From NCBI GenBank assembly GCA_964454335.1, contig CAYVVT010000004.1, positions 62,001 to 126,000 on the forward strand: a DNA stretch of 64,000 nt, read 5' to 3'. This stretch comes from CAYVVT01 sp964454335 (lineage in GTDB: Bacteria > Fidelibacterota > UBA8477 > JABMPR01). Both the position numbers and the translations under genes were made by a program. The notes beneath the pieces are model-generated. The model ran no database searches. It was not told the DNA's origin and saw only the letters and a list, made by a program, of their open reading frames with translations. Of the stretch, positions 8,877 to 17,293 are shown one piece after another (the first letter of the stretch is position 1; every line of letters begins with the position of its first letter).

Positions 8877-9887
8877 ATGGCACGTATCAAGGCAGAATAC
8901 ATCTGGATCGACGGACACAAACCAACGGCAAAATTACGCTCAAAGACACGCATCATCGAAGGGCCGGTGACCAGCATCGATGCAGTACCTGTCTGGGGCT
9001 TCGACGGATCAAGCACCATGCAGGCCGAAGGGCACGACAGCGACTGCATGCTGAAGCCGGTATACTTCCTGCCAGATCCCATTCGTGGTGATGACCATAT
9101 CCTGGTGATGAACGAGGTCCGTCTGCCGGATGGATCTGTCCATGAGTCGAACAAACGTGCGAAGCTGGTTGAACTGAACGGCAAGTATGCCGACCAGGAT
9201 GCCTGGTTCGGTATTGAACAGGAATACACCTTCTTCCAGGGCCGCTCTCCCCTGGGCTGGCCTGACGGCGGCTACCCTGCGCCACAAGGTCCCTTTTACT
9301 GCGGCGTAGGTGCCGATGAGGTCTATGGGCGGGAAATCGTAGAAGAACACATGGAAGCCTGCCTCAAGGCCGGTATCCAGATCTCCGGTGTCAATGCCGA
9401 GGTCATGCCCGGTCAGTGGGAATTCCAGGTGGGCCCCCTGAATGCCCTGGAAGTAAGCGACGAGCTCTGGCTGGCCCGCTGGCTGCTTTATCGTATTGCC
9501 GAGGACTACGGTGTCAACGCCACCCTGCACCCCAAACCGGTGAAAGGTGACTGGAATGGAGCCGGTGCACACACCAATTTCAGCACCAGGGCCATGCGTG
9601 AGAATGGCGGTATCAAGGCCGTTGAAGAGGCCTGCGAGAAACTGGGCAAGCGTCATGAAAAACATATCGAGGTATACGGCGCCCATAACGAGGAACGCCT
9701 GACCGGCCTGCATGAGACCTGCTCCATTCATGAATTCCGCTATGCGGTCAGCGACCGGGGGGCATCCATCCGTATCCCGCTGGCCACGGCCAATGAGGGC
9801 AAAGGCTATCTCGAGGATCGGCGTCCTTCGGCCAACATGGATCCCTATGACGTCTGTTATGCCCTGCTGGATACGGTCTGCGGCTGA
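8877..9887 (+). CDS. glnII: Glutamine synthetase, type II (eukaryote-like GSII)
   Basis: A 336-residue enzyme that makes glutamine from glutamate, ammonia and ATP in the cytoplasm. Its length matches GSII (about 330-370) rather than GSI (about 470) or GSIII (about 700). The N-terminal beta-grasp domain ('KAEYIWIDGHKPTAKLRSKT', 'WGFDGSSTMQAEGHDSD') is followed by the catalytic domain with 'WFGIEQEYTFF', 'GVNAEVMPGQWEFQVGP', 'WNGAGAHTNFST' and 'RGASIRIPLAT', which carry the family metal and substrate ligands. It is monocistronic, with an AT-rich leader before it and a strong terminator after it. GSII occurs in eukaryotes and in some bacteria including FCB members. The symbol is by family analogy. 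Confidence 0.93.
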   Translation: MARIKAEYIWIDGHKPTAKLRSKTRIIEGPVTSIDAVPVWGFDGSSTMQAEGHDSDCMLKPVYFLPDPIRGDDHILVMNEVRLPDGSVHESNKRAKLVELNGKYADQDAWFGIEQEYTFFQGRSPLGWPDGGYPAPQGPFYCGVGADEVYGREIVEEHMEACLKAGIQISGVNAEVMPGQWEFQVGPLNALEVSDELWLARWLLYRIAEDYGVNATLHPKPVKGDWNGAGAHTNFSTRAMRENGGIKAVEEACEKLGKRHEKHIEVYGAHNEERLTGLHETCSIHEFRYAVSDRGASIRIPLATANEGKGYLEDRRPSANMDPYDVCYALLDTVCG

Positions 9888-9898
9888 AATAACCATCC

Positions 9899-9917
9899 TC
9901 AACTCTCCAGGAGTTGA
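9899..9917 (+). terminator. Short perfect hairpin downstream of glutamine synthetase
   Basis: TCAACTC at 9899-9905 pairs perfectly with GAGTTGA at 9911-9917 around a 5-base loop, 12 bases after the stop codon. It is not followed by a T run, so it may protect the mRNA 3' end or act together with the stronger hairpin at 9937. Confidence 0.5.
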
Positions 9918-9936
9918 GATATATAACGAGTTTGAG

Positions 9937-9960
9937 AAGCCCCGATACGGGGCTTTTCTT
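9937..9960 (+). terminator. Rho-independent terminator of glutamine synthetase
   Basis: AAGCCCC (9937-9943), a 5-base loop and GGGGCTT (9949-9955) form a GC-rich hairpin. It is followed by a T-rich tail (TTTTCTTTT, reading from the end of the stem), as in a canonical intrinsic terminator on the plus strand. Confidence 0.9.
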
Positions 9961-10042
9961 TTCACGTAAATGCTGCAAATTATCTTCACCTGCCCGTCCG
10001 CACCTGGCAGGCGGGCCGCCACAGGGATATTTTGGGATCGTC

Positions 10043-11146
10043 TTGAAGAAAACCGCATTCCTCACAATTGTACTGATCCTTATGTTGAAGCCAGCTCCAG
10101 CGCAGTGGTTTGAACTTCCAGAGATTCCTCAATTGCACGAATTCATCTCCGATACTCTGATGATCGCTGTTGAGCCTGACAGCATTCCTGGTCTGGATTC
10201 CATTACAATACGTATCGAGGACGACCGGGACCTGCCCCCCAGTGTGCTGGGCATACAACAGACAGACATTCTCAAGGTCATTCCGGTGGACCAGTACCTC
10301 ACGCTTGACAGGTCCCTGGCTGATCTGCTGACCGCGCAACTCGCCAGTGATTCCATACAGCACACCGGCACGCTGTACATCGGCGACCTCGTTTTCTGGT
10401 ATGATGACAAGCCCGCTTTTGCCAGGGGGCGCCGCCTCCAGGCCTATACCACTTACTATGACGACAATGACCAGCCCGTTTCCGACTGGTTGTGGGAGAT
10501 ATCGGTAGACAAGGTCAAGAAGGAGGAAGAGGCAGATCTAGTAGGGCGCCTGTTGCAGAAATGGATCCGTGAACAGTCTGCGGCCCTGAAAGCAGAAGAT
10601 TATCATTCCAGCTTCTATCCCTATTTCCACCGTCGTCAGTTGATCAACTGGTATGATCTGATTGTCTACCCGGACGGATATGGACTGAACGCCCATCTGA
10701 CACTGGACTTCCCTGCGGATCAGCAGAAAAAATGGGTTCGTGGATCACCCGGACTCTATTACCGCAAGGCCAGACATCACGAGTCCGTCGCAATCGGTGG
10801 CCGGGATCAGCACTGGTATACGCGGTTGAACGACGACCTGGTGTTGAAGCTGAACGCTACCTTTCGTTTCGGATTCAACAACTTCGACAGCCATCATTAT
10901 GCCTATGTGGATATCTGGAACCTGTTCAACCTGAATCTATCTTTCCTCACCGGTATTGAATACCGGCCTGTCTATCTGAAAGGCGTGTTTGCCGGTCTGG
11001 GTATCCATCAGATGATCAATCTCATTCCGCTGTATGTCGAAGGTCATAACCGGTACATCGCCGCCGATCCCGATTCTGAGCTTGAGATGGTGATGAAGGT
11101 CTATGAACCGGGCCTGACTATTACCCTGGGGGTTTTGCTGCCTTAA
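10043..11146 (+). CDS. Secreted hypothetical protein, 367 aa
   Basis: The frame is open further upstream, but the TTG at 10043 gives a clean signal peptide ('KKTAFLTIVLILMLKPAPAQ') that ends in APAQ before 'WFELPEIPQ'. The mature protein is acidic in its N-terminal half. From about residue 200 it is rich in aromatic alternating strands ('YHSSFYPYFHRRQLINWYDL', 'TFRFGFNNFDSHHYAYVDIW', 'VYEPGLTITLGVLLP'), suggesting an outer-membrane or periplasmic beta structure. I do not recognise the family. It ends 15 bases before a TonB-dependent receptor gene, so co-transcription and a shared envelope role are likely. Confidence 0.75.
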   Translation: MKKTAFLTIVLILMLKPAPAQWFELPEIPQLHEFISDTLMIAVEPDSIPGLDSITIRIEDDRDLPPSVLGIQQTDILKVIPVDQYLTLDRSLADLLTAQLASDSIQHTGTLYIGDLVFWYDDKPAFARGRRLQAYTTYYDDNDQPVSDWLWEISVDKVKKEEEADLVGRLLQKWIREQSAALKAEDYHSSFYPYFHRRQLINWYDLIVYPDGYGLNAHLTLDFPADQQKKWVRGSPGLYYRKARHHESVAIGGRDQHWYTRLNDDLVLKLNATFRFGFNNFDSHHYAYVDIWNLFNLNLSFLTGIEYRPVYLKGVFAGLGIHQMINLIPLYVEGHNRYIAADPDSELEMVMKVYEPGLTITLGVLLP

Positions 11147-11161
11147 CTGGCTGGCAATTCA

Positions 11162-13549
11162 ATGCGTGCAAGGATGAGATACTCGACGACATCCAGGAAT
11201 GGGGCAGGCACATTCCGCTGCTTTGCATTCTCTGTACTTATCGTCCCCATGATGCTGGTGACATTAATGACGCCCTTGCAGGGAGCTGATGTTTCCGGCT
11301 ATGTGGTGGACGGCAGCACCGGCGAGACCATCATCGGTGTGAATGTCTTCATACAGGATCTGAACAAGGGCAGCGCTACCAACCTGGACGGCTTCTTCAT
11401 CATCCGCGACCTGCAGCCCGGACCCCGGGAACTGATCTTCTCACACATCGCATACCAGGACACCGTCAAGCTCATTCAGATCGGAATGATCAATGAATTC
11501 CTTGGCCGTGTGCCGCTGATCCCACAGACCATCAATACGGAAGCTGTTGAGATCACGGCTAATCGTTCCAGTATTATTCAGAAGGATTTGGACATCGCCA
11601 GTTTTGAGGTTGATCCTGTTGTGCTTACGGAGATTCCCCAACTCAACAAGGACGTATTCAAACTGGTCCAGTACTCCCCCAGCGTGACAGTGTCTGACGC
11701 CTTTTCACCTCAGTATTATGTACGTGGCAGCGACCCGGGGGAGAACCTTGTCCAGCTGGATGGTATGACCATCTACAACCCCCAGCATTTCATGGCATCC
11801 AATGCCGTCTTCAATCCCTACGCCATCAAAAACATCGAGATGCTGGTGGGTGGTTTCGATGCCGAGTACGGTGGCCGCAATGCCTCCATTCTCAATATCA
11901 CCAGCCGTGAGGGTCACCAATCCGAGGTGCATGGTGAGTTCCGGCCTTCCATTTCAGGTATGTCCGGCGCCATCGAGTTCCCGTTGGGTACCAGCAGCAC
12001 GGCCATGATTTCTGGCCGGGCACTGACGGACATCATGCTCCGGGTGATCATGGGTACTCCAAATGTTATGATGGACTTCAACGGCGCATTCCGTACCCGG
12101 GTGGGCAAAACCAACCTGCGCTTCTCCGGATTCTATGCCCGGGATTACATGGATTACAGCGTGGATAACCTCTTTCTCTTCTTCCCGGATTCCATATTCG
12201 AAACATTTGAAGAGGCCTTTACCACCAATACCACCAACAGGGCCATCGGTATGCAGACCAATTCGGTCCTGAGGCCCAACCTTCTGCTGGAAACCCATGT
12301 TTATCACTCAGGCTCGGACGTGGACAACACCACTCGCTTCGCATATTCGGCAGAGGATAGCAGTAGTGAACTGGACATCGCGCTGAACTTCCGTACCCGC
12401 ATCGAGAATGCCATCAGTGAGAACACGCTGAAGGCCAATCTGGTGTGGTACAGCATTTTCAATCAGACCCTGAAATTCGGATTCGAACTGAATCAGCTGT
12501 CCTTTTACAACGAATTGGGCCGTTTTGATGAGCCAAGCACCGTTCGCAGCAGCTACAGCGATTTTCAGTCATTCTTTCTACAGGACAAGATTGAGGCCGG
12601 GCCATTCATTCTCAAGCTGGGATTGCGGAGTTCCCGCTCTCTTGATGAAGGTAAATGGTACCAGGAACCACGTGTATCAGCCAGCCTGCGTCTGGGTACC
12701 AGCACCTTGAAGGCAGCATATGGCAGGTATTTTCAGTACCTGACAACCATGGACTCCAAGGGAGATGAGTTCATCCAGTTCCTGGATTATTACAACAGTA
12801 TCGGTGTCCTGGAACCCATCAACTCAACCCACCACATTGTGGGCCTTGAAGGTCCCCTCAGCGAGAAGATCGATTATTCCATCTCAGCCTATTACAAGAC
12901 CCTGAACCAGCTCTATCGCAGCACCTACAGCGGGAACTACTGGGAAGACAGCGGGGATGCGCTCATTGAAGCCGGTGAGGGTGAATCCTATGGTCTGGAG
13001 CTCCTGGTGCGCGGTGAGATCGGTGCGCTATCCGGGTGGATCGGATATAACTGGGCTCGAGGTTTGCGTCGTTACCCATCCATCCTGAACGGGAAGACCT
13101 CTGTTTTCGAGGGTGACCAACCGCACAACCTCAAGGCCATCCTCATGTACAAGTTGACACAGGAGATCACCGCCAGCTCAACCTTTCAGTATACCTCAGG
13201 ATTCCCCCGGACCTGGGAGACCGGGCAATTGCTGCACTATCATTACGACGCCCTGACCAATGATCTGGCGGCATTCGCCACCACCATCACACCGGAACGC
13301 AACAATGTCCGCTATCCCCCCCGGCTCACCTGGGACATCGGCTGGAAAAAGGTCCTGAGAACTGGATTCGGGCACTATCTGGCTGAGTACCTGGGGGGTG
13401 TCGAGGCCACATATCATGTGACCATTCGTAACATCCTCTTCCTCCATCGGGACCCTTACTACTATTTCTATCTACCGAATTACGGTTATTACGGATTTGA
13501 CTTTGAATTTCTGCCGGCGGTCTCGGCCGGATACAGTATACGCTTTTAG
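11162..13549 (+). CDS. TonB-dependent receptor with carboxypeptidase-regulatory-like domain
   Basis: A 795-residue outer-membrane receptor. A long N-terminal segment leads to a signal sequence ('FSVLIVPMMLVTLMTPLQGA'). It is followed by the CarboxypepD_reg-like domain ('VSGYVVDGSTGETIIGVNVF', about 41-125) and the plug ('LNKDVFKLVQYSPSVTVSDA', 'YYVRGSDPGENLVQLDGMTI', 'DAEYGGRNASILNITSREG', about 150-255). The rest is barrel strands to a terminal aromatic-rich strand ending in RF. The plug motif VRG...LDGM is diagnostic. It probably forms an operon with the secreted protein before it and the lipoprotein after it (7 bases downstream). The ligand is unknown. Confidence 0.92.
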   Translation: MRARMRYSTTSRNGAGTFRCFAFSVLIVPMMLVTLMTPLQGADVSGYVVDGSTGETIIGVNVFIQDLNKGSATNLDGFFIIRDLQPGPRELIFSHIAYQDTVKLIQIGMINEFLGRVPLIPQTINTEAVEITANRSSIIQKDLDIASFEVDPVVLTEIPQLNKDVFKLVQYSPSVTVSDAFSPQYYVRGSDPGENLVQLDGMTIYNPQHFMASNAVFNPYAIKNIEMLVGGFDAEYGGRNASILNITSREGHQSEVHGEFRPSISGMSGAIEFPLGTSSTAMISGRALTDIMLRVIMGTPNVMMDFNGAFRTRVGKTNLRFSGFYARDYMDYSVDNLFLFFPDSIFETFEEAFTTNTTNRAIGMQTNSVLRPNLLLETHVYHSGSDVDNTTRFAYSAEDSSSELDIALNFRTRIENAISENTLKANLVWYSIFNQTLKFGFELNQLSFYNELGRFDEPSTVRSSYSDFQSFFLQDKIEAGPFILKLGLRSSRSLDEGKWYQEPRVSASLRLGTSTLKAAYGRYFQYLTTMDSKGDEFIQFLDYYNSIGVLEPINSTHHIVGLEGPLSEKIDYSISAYYKTLNQLYRSTYSGNYWEDSGDALIEAGEGESYGLELLVRGEIGALSGWIGYNWARGLRRYPSILNGKTSVFEGDQPHNLKAILMYKLTQEITASSTFQYTSGFPRTWETGQLLHYHYDALTNDLAAFATTITPERNNVRYPPRLTWDIGWKKVLRTGFGHYLAEYLGGVEATYHVTIRNILFLHRDPYYYFYLPNYGYYGFDFEFLPAVSAGYSIRF

Positions 13550-13556
13550 GTGATGT

Positions 13557-14342
13557 GTGAATAAAATGACAGCACTAACGATCCTGGTCATGTTCCTTTT
13601 CATGACATGTGATCTCCCCACGGATCCAGGTCCCATGCCTCGGGATATCATCGATACGGAATATATCGAATCAATGAACATCTTTGGCGTGATCCGGGTG
13701 GATGAGTACGTTGGAGAATCATTCGTACAGATCCAACGAACCATGACCACGGGTGAGATCTACAGTTTTGAAGTGGATCCCGGGGTCTATGATGCTGACG
13801 TGACGATCACTAATCGTGAGAATGCTGTCACGAATACATTCAAACCCAGCACGGACACGCTCAGGCTGACCTATTATTACGATTCATTGTTCACACCTGA
13901 ACCGGGAGCAGTCTATGATCTGGAGATCAATGCCGGAGACCTGCCAACATTGACTGCCAGCACTTCCGTTCCACAACTACCGCAGATCGTACCGGGCAGT
14001 CTCGCTCTGGGGGAAGATCAACTCTCGCTCACGCTGCTGCTTACGCCAGACACACATCAGTATACGGTCTACCTGTTCTCCGCGACCAGCGACCCCGACA
14101 ACAGCCCACAGCTTCTGGTAGAGGGAGCACGACAGGGAACGGAGGCTCTCACCCTGAGTTGGAATGAGACATTCGGGGATCCGCTTTTTATCGTCATTAC
14201 CGCCCTGGACGAGCACCTTGTACGTTATGGCAACAGCAGCATCTCTTTCATCCCCAACACCTTTCACGAGGACGGTTCCACTGTTGAAGGAGGATTCGGC
14301 TGTTTCGGTTCTGTCTCGGTAAGCTACATCGAGCTGAATTAA
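13557..14342 (+). CDS. Outer-membrane lipoprotein, DUF4249-like
   Basis: A 261-residue lipoprotein with start at GTG 13557 (ATG at 13566 is also possible), 7 bases after the receptor stop. Signal peptide and lipobox are 'LFMTC' followed by 'DLPTDPG'. The body is beta-rich: 'GEIYSFEVDPGVYDADVTIT', 'YDLEINAGDLPTLTASTSVP'. The last part resembles Ig-like strands. Position directly after a TonB-dependent receptor and a 'proline-rich then DUF4249-like' look suggest an accessory surface lipoprotein of the receptor, as DUF4249 proteins often are. The family call is tentative. Confidence 0.7.
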   Translation: MNKMTALTILVMFLFMTCDLPTDPGPMPRDIIDTEYIESMNIFGVIRVDEYVGESFVQIQRTMTTGEIYSFEVDPGVYDADVTITNRENAVTNTFKPSTDTLRLTYYYDSLFTPEPGAVYDLEINAGDLPTLTASTSVPQLPQIVPGSLALGEDQLSLTLLLTPDTHQYTVYLFSATSDPDNSPQLLVEGARQGTEALTLSWNETFGDPLFIVITALDEHLVRYGNSSISFIPNTFHEDGSTVEGGFGCFGSVSVSYIELN

Positions 14343-14415
14343 TCACGGGATACTCCCCTTTGTGTTCTAGCTTTTCATGGAAGATGAGATCAAGATCAAT
14401 ACAGGGAGAATGATC

Positions 14416-14919
14416 ATGCGAATGAGTAGATCCGCAGGCGCTCTTATCGTTCTGGTTTCCATACTGCTTTGTGTACCAGCGTACGGCCAGATGAACCAGC
14501 TGAAGAAGAAAACCAAGAAGACAGTCAAACAGAGCGTAAAACCATTGAAAATGGAATTCGAGGTCACCAAGGTGAAATACGATCCCCTGAAATCCCCAGA
14601 TAAGCTGGGTGTCAAGATGGTGTTCAAAGGGCACAATCCTAATGGACTGGGGATCAAGTTGAATCGCACTGAGTTCGATCTCTACATCGATGACAAGTTT
14701 GCTGCCAAGATGTATAACGAGAAGAAGATCGAAATTCCAAAGAACGGTGAATTCAGCTTCGATGAAAAGGCCAGTATCAAGATCTCTACGGTTGGGAAGA
14801 CCGTGTTCAAGGCCATTCGTGACGACAAAGTGACCTATCGCATCGAGGGCACCTACTTTGTCCACTCACCTGTCGGCGAATTCAGTTTCAAAGCCAAGCT
14901 TGTGGAGAAGGAACTCTAG
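14416..14919 (+). CDS. LEA14/WHy-like periplasmic protein
   Basis: The frame extends up to 14377, but the ATG at 14416 has GGGAG 7 bases upstream and begins a good signal peptide ('SAGALIVLVSILLCVPAYGQ'). The mature part has a basic Lys-rich segment ('NQLKKKTKKTVKQSVKPLK'). It continues with a domain whose 'MEFEVTKVKYDPLKSP', 'KMVFKGHNPNGLGIKLNRTE' and 'FDLYIDDKFAAKM' match the LEA14 (late embryogenesis abundant type 2) beta-sandwich. Such proteins are thought to aid stress tolerance or bind ligands in the envelope. No partner gene is obvious. Confidence 0.75.
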   Translation: MRMSRSAGALIVLVSILLCVPAYGQMNQLKKKTKKTVKQSVKPLKMEFEVTKVKYDPLKSPDKLGVKMVFKGHNPNGLGIKLNRTEFDLYIDDKFAAKMYNEKKIEIPKNGEFSFDEKASIKISTVGKTVFKAIRDDKVTYRIEGTYFVHSPVGEFSFKAKLVEKEL

Positions 14920-14968
14920 CCAAAGTCAATCTCTCCGAGAATTTTCCATTCAATTCCCCAGCCTACTT

Positions 14969-15025
14969 GTCATCGCGAGGAGGGTGATCATCCCTGTGGG
15001 ATGATTTCACGACGTTGCGATCTAG
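14969..15025. repeat. Palindromic intergenic element (REP/MITE-like)
   Basis: Outer arms ATCGC (14972-14976) and GCGAT (15017-15021) enclose an inner hairpin with ATCATCCC (14987-14994), loop TGT and GGGATGAT (14998-15005), extended by GTG/CAC. The ends read GTCATCGCGAGGAG and GACGTTGCGATCT. This resembles the widespread GTCATTGCGAG...GCAATCT intergenic palindromes known from several phyla; resemblance is from memory and only one copy is in this window. Confidence 0.5.
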
Positions 15026-15137
15026 TCATTCAACCACTGTTGAAAATCTTCATTTTTACCGATAAATCCGCATTTCTGCTTAAATGTCGGGTCTAAAAAT
15101 GGTATTTTTTAGCAAATGCCGTGTATATGTCGTGCGC

Positions 15138-15149
15138 AGTCAATTGACT
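15138..15149. promoter_or_regulatory. Perfect 12-bp palindrome upstream of XRE regulator (candidate operator)
   Basis: AGTCAATTGACT is perfectly self-complementary and is flanked by direct copies of CGTGCG at 15131-15136 and 15153-15158. It lies about 52 bases before the chosen start of the regulator at 15202. This is a typical position for an autoregulatory site of a dimeric HTH protein. Binding is inferred, not shown. Confidence 0.5.
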
Positions 15150-15201
15150 TGCCGTGCGAAGTTTGGCTAGCTTGGCGGTAGAAACAGAAGGAGACCCGCT
15201 C

Positions 15202-15717
15202 ATGAAACAACCGGAACTGGGCCTTAAGATCGCAGAGCTTCGCCGCCAGAATGGATTATCCCAGGAGGACCTTGCCCTTGACGCGGATGTCAATGTACGC
15301 AGCATCCAGCGTATCGAGGCTGGAGAGGTAGAACCTCGTCTGGGAACCCTGAAGATCCTGTCAGACCTGCTGGAATTCGATTTCCTGAACAACAAACCCG
15401 ACGAGGCCAGCCTGTGGTTGTTGCTCATGCATTTGAGCAGTGTATTTCCCATTGTGGTCATCCCGGTGATCATTTGGTTCATGAAAAGGGGCGAAGATCC
15501 ACGTATTGATAAACAGGCACCTGATGTCATCAACTTCCAGCTAAGTGCCGTGGTCTACCTGTTTGCAGCATCCATGCTGGTATTCATTGCCATAGGCATG
15601 GTCCTGTTGCCCCTGCTGGGTATGGCCATTTTCCTGATCTCGATCACAAATACCATCAAGGTGGCCCTGGATCAGGAATACAATTACCCCTACACCCTGA
15701 AGTTCATCAAGATGTAA
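15202..15717 (+). CDS. XRE-family regulator with C-terminal membrane domain
   Basis: The frame opens at 15154 but ATG 15202 with AAGGAGA 7 bases upstream is the better start (171 residues). Residues about 6-60 form a Cro/CI-type helix-turn-helix ('LGLKIAELRRQNGLSQEDLA', 'VNVRSIQRIEAGEVEPRLGT'). The rest holds three hydrophobic helices ('WLLLMHLSSVFPIVVIPVII', 'LSAVVYLFAASMLVFIAIGM', 'LLGMAIFLISITN'), the last part resembling the DUF4870-type domain. It may sense a membrane state while holding its DNA-binding domain in the cytoplasm. The palindrome at 15138 could be its own operator, and a strong terminator follows. Confidence 0.88.
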   Translation: MKQPELGLKIAELRRQNGLSQEDLALDADVNVRSIQRIEAGEVEPRLGTLKILSDLLEFDFLNNKPDEASLWLLLMHLSSVFPIVVIPVIIWFMKRGEDPRIDKQAPDVINFQLSAVVYLFAASMLVFIAIGMVLLPLLGMAIFLISITNTIKVALDQEYNYPYTLKFIKM

Positions 15718-15736
15718 AACTGACGCCCACCAAAAC

Positions 15737-15764
15737 AAAAGCCGCTCTCTCGGGAGCGGCTTTT
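15737..15764. terminator. Bidirectional intrinsic terminator between XRE gene and yecH-like gene
   Basis: AAAAGCCGCTC (15737-15747) pairs with GAGCGGCTTTT (15754-15764), an 11-bp stem around a 6-base loop. A and T runs on the two sides make it work on both strands, so it can end the plus-strand regulator and the minus-strand metal-binding gene. Confidence 0.9.
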
Positions 15765-15787
15765 GAATTCTGTATCAGGGAAGGTGA

Positions 15788-16057
15788 TCAGTGATCACAG
15801 ATCTTCTCCGGATCCGTATTGAAACCGTCATCTACCAGCTGGAACTTGCCTTTGGCTTCCAGGAATCGAATGATCCCATCAGCATCCATACCCTGCGCAG
15901 AGCAAGTGTAGAATCGTGTATCTGTACCAAAACGTTCCAGGATCGCTGCTTTCAGGGACTCCCGGGTAAAACCGCCACCCCGCTGCAGCATCATATGCAT
16001 CACATCATGTCCGTGGACCTGATTCTTCACAACTTCTTCAAATGTCATTTCAGCCAT
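15788..16057 (-). CDS. yecH: YecH family metal-binding protein
   Basis: An 89-residue cytoplasmic protein. The frame extends to 16111, but the ATG at 16057 is preceded by GAAGGAAGG and fits the family N-terminus. Motifs shared with E. coli YecH are 'HGHDVMHMML' (residues 15-24), 'FYTCSAQGMDADGIIRFL' (49-66), 'KGKFQLVDDGFNTD' and a C-terminal 'ICDH'. The conserved His and Cys residues (His15, His17, His21, Cys52, Cys87, His89) are the probable metal ligands. The physiological role of YecH is not established. It stands alone on the minus strand. Confidence 0.9.
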   Translation of the reverse strand: MAEMTFEEVVKNQVHGHDVMHMMLQRGGGFTRESLKAAILERFGTDTRFYTCSAQGMDADGIIRFLEAKGKFQLVDDGFNTDPEKICDH

Positions 16058-16198
16058 ACTGCCTTCCTTCAATCTTGAGGACAATGATAAACCGCTGAGC
16101 GCTGATGGCAATTGTAATCTTTCTTGTCATCATTAAGACGATCCGACGTGGGACTGGGAATGTCGATCGACCCAGTCTAAGTTTCATATGGATCCATC

Positions 16199-17128
16199 AT
16201 GCGTAAACCAGTATTCATCCTCTTGACCCTGATCATCGCCTCAGTAGGCTGCAGTGAGGACAATGACCCATTCGTCCCACCTGTGGGTCCACCAAAGGAT
16301 TCCCTCACTGATTACCCCGATTTTGAGCCCCCTTTCATCGTTGCACTACCTCTACCATCCAGGGACAGTCTTGCACTTAATGGAGACCAATTGGTGGATG
16401 TGCTCCGAGTCCTGGCACTGGAGCAACGGGAAGCGCGGATCCTTGCAGAGGTGCTGTCAGGCAATGTACCTGACTTCATGAGGGAATTGGTTCTACTCAA
16501 TATCACGGAAACCCTGGATTCAGTTGCATACGAGATCACCTACTTCGTGGCCCCGGACTATTTCTGTGTCGGGGCGGACTCCAATCATCTCCTCATTCCC
16601 ATGACGCCCATCCTGGCCCAGGAGCTGGCAGATTCTCTCGCTTGCATCTTGCCCACCCGTAAAATGGTGAATGAGATCTGGGCTGCAGCAGAAGTGAAAC
16701 TGGAGCCACATCCCATTCCACCGAGTTCGGCCATGACCACCATACCTGTCTTTGCGGATCACAATGAATATGTGCGTCTCCAGCGCGGCGTCTGGACCAG
16801 CGTAGCGCCTCTGGGAGCCCTGGTGGGCGGGCACAAGAAGGATGTGATCCTGTCCAACCGCATCGCCATCAACCTGAACAAGGTGGTGATCTACGGCTGG
16901 CACTACCTGTCTGGTTCACCCATCCAGCCCCTGTATTCCGGTCATGTGAACTGGTACGCCGATTACAGTCATGGGATCCGCCTGGTGAAGCAGGAGTGCG
17001 TCATCAATGGAGAGATCCACCTCATCACGGATATTCTCTCGGATCCTCATCTGTACAAGCTGCTGAGTGACGAATTCGGGCGGATGACCGTGACACGCTA
17101 CGAGGTCGATAAGTCGGATTACCCCTGA
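16199..17128 (+). CDS. Hypothetical lipoprotein, 309 aa
   Basis: ATG at 16199 opens a lipoprotein signal peptide with lipobox ASVGC before 'SEDNDPFVPPVGPP', a Pro/Asp-rich tether. The mature domain shows alternating alpha and beta segments ('DVLRVLALEQREARILAEVL', 'QELADSLACILPTRKMVNEI', 'INLNKVVIYGWHYLSGSPIQ'). The last third ('HVNWYADYSHGIRLVKQECV') contains a 'DYSHGIR' signature seen in some secreted hydrolase-like hypothetical proteins. I cannot name the family with confidence. It has no close same-strand partner; the HTCS gene begins about 165 bases downstream. Confidence 0.7.
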   Translation: MRKPVFILLTLIIASVGCSEDNDPFVPPVGPPKDSLTDYPDFEPPFIVALPLPSRDSLALNGDQLVDVLRVLALEQREARILAEVLSGNVPDFMRELVLLNITETLDSVAYEITYFVAPDYFCVGADSNHLLIPMTPILAQELADSLACILPTRKMVNEIWAAAEVKLEPHPIPPSSAMTTIPVFADHNEYVRLQRGVWTSVAPLGALVGGHKKDVILSNRIAINLNKVVIYGWHYLSGSPIQPLYSGHVNWYADYSHGIRLVKQECVINGEIHLITDILSDPHLYKLLSDEFGRMTVTRYEVDKSDYP

Positions 17129-17293
17129 TCCTTAGCCATCACTAAAACTTTACTTTATCAGCCACTTAACCTAGATTCTGTCATTCTCGAACAGCCGGAT
17201 CCTGGTGGGGTACGAACTGGACATCGCTTGACCGGCTTTCAAACCTATTCCCCATCAGGCAGGAGGTATCCTTAGATTAATCAAATTGGGGGC

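Noticed and set aside
9009..10058. Long minus-strand open frame across glutamine synthetase
   Set aside because: It lies opposite a well-supported gene, has no family resemblance and no ribosome site; it is a shadow of codon bias.
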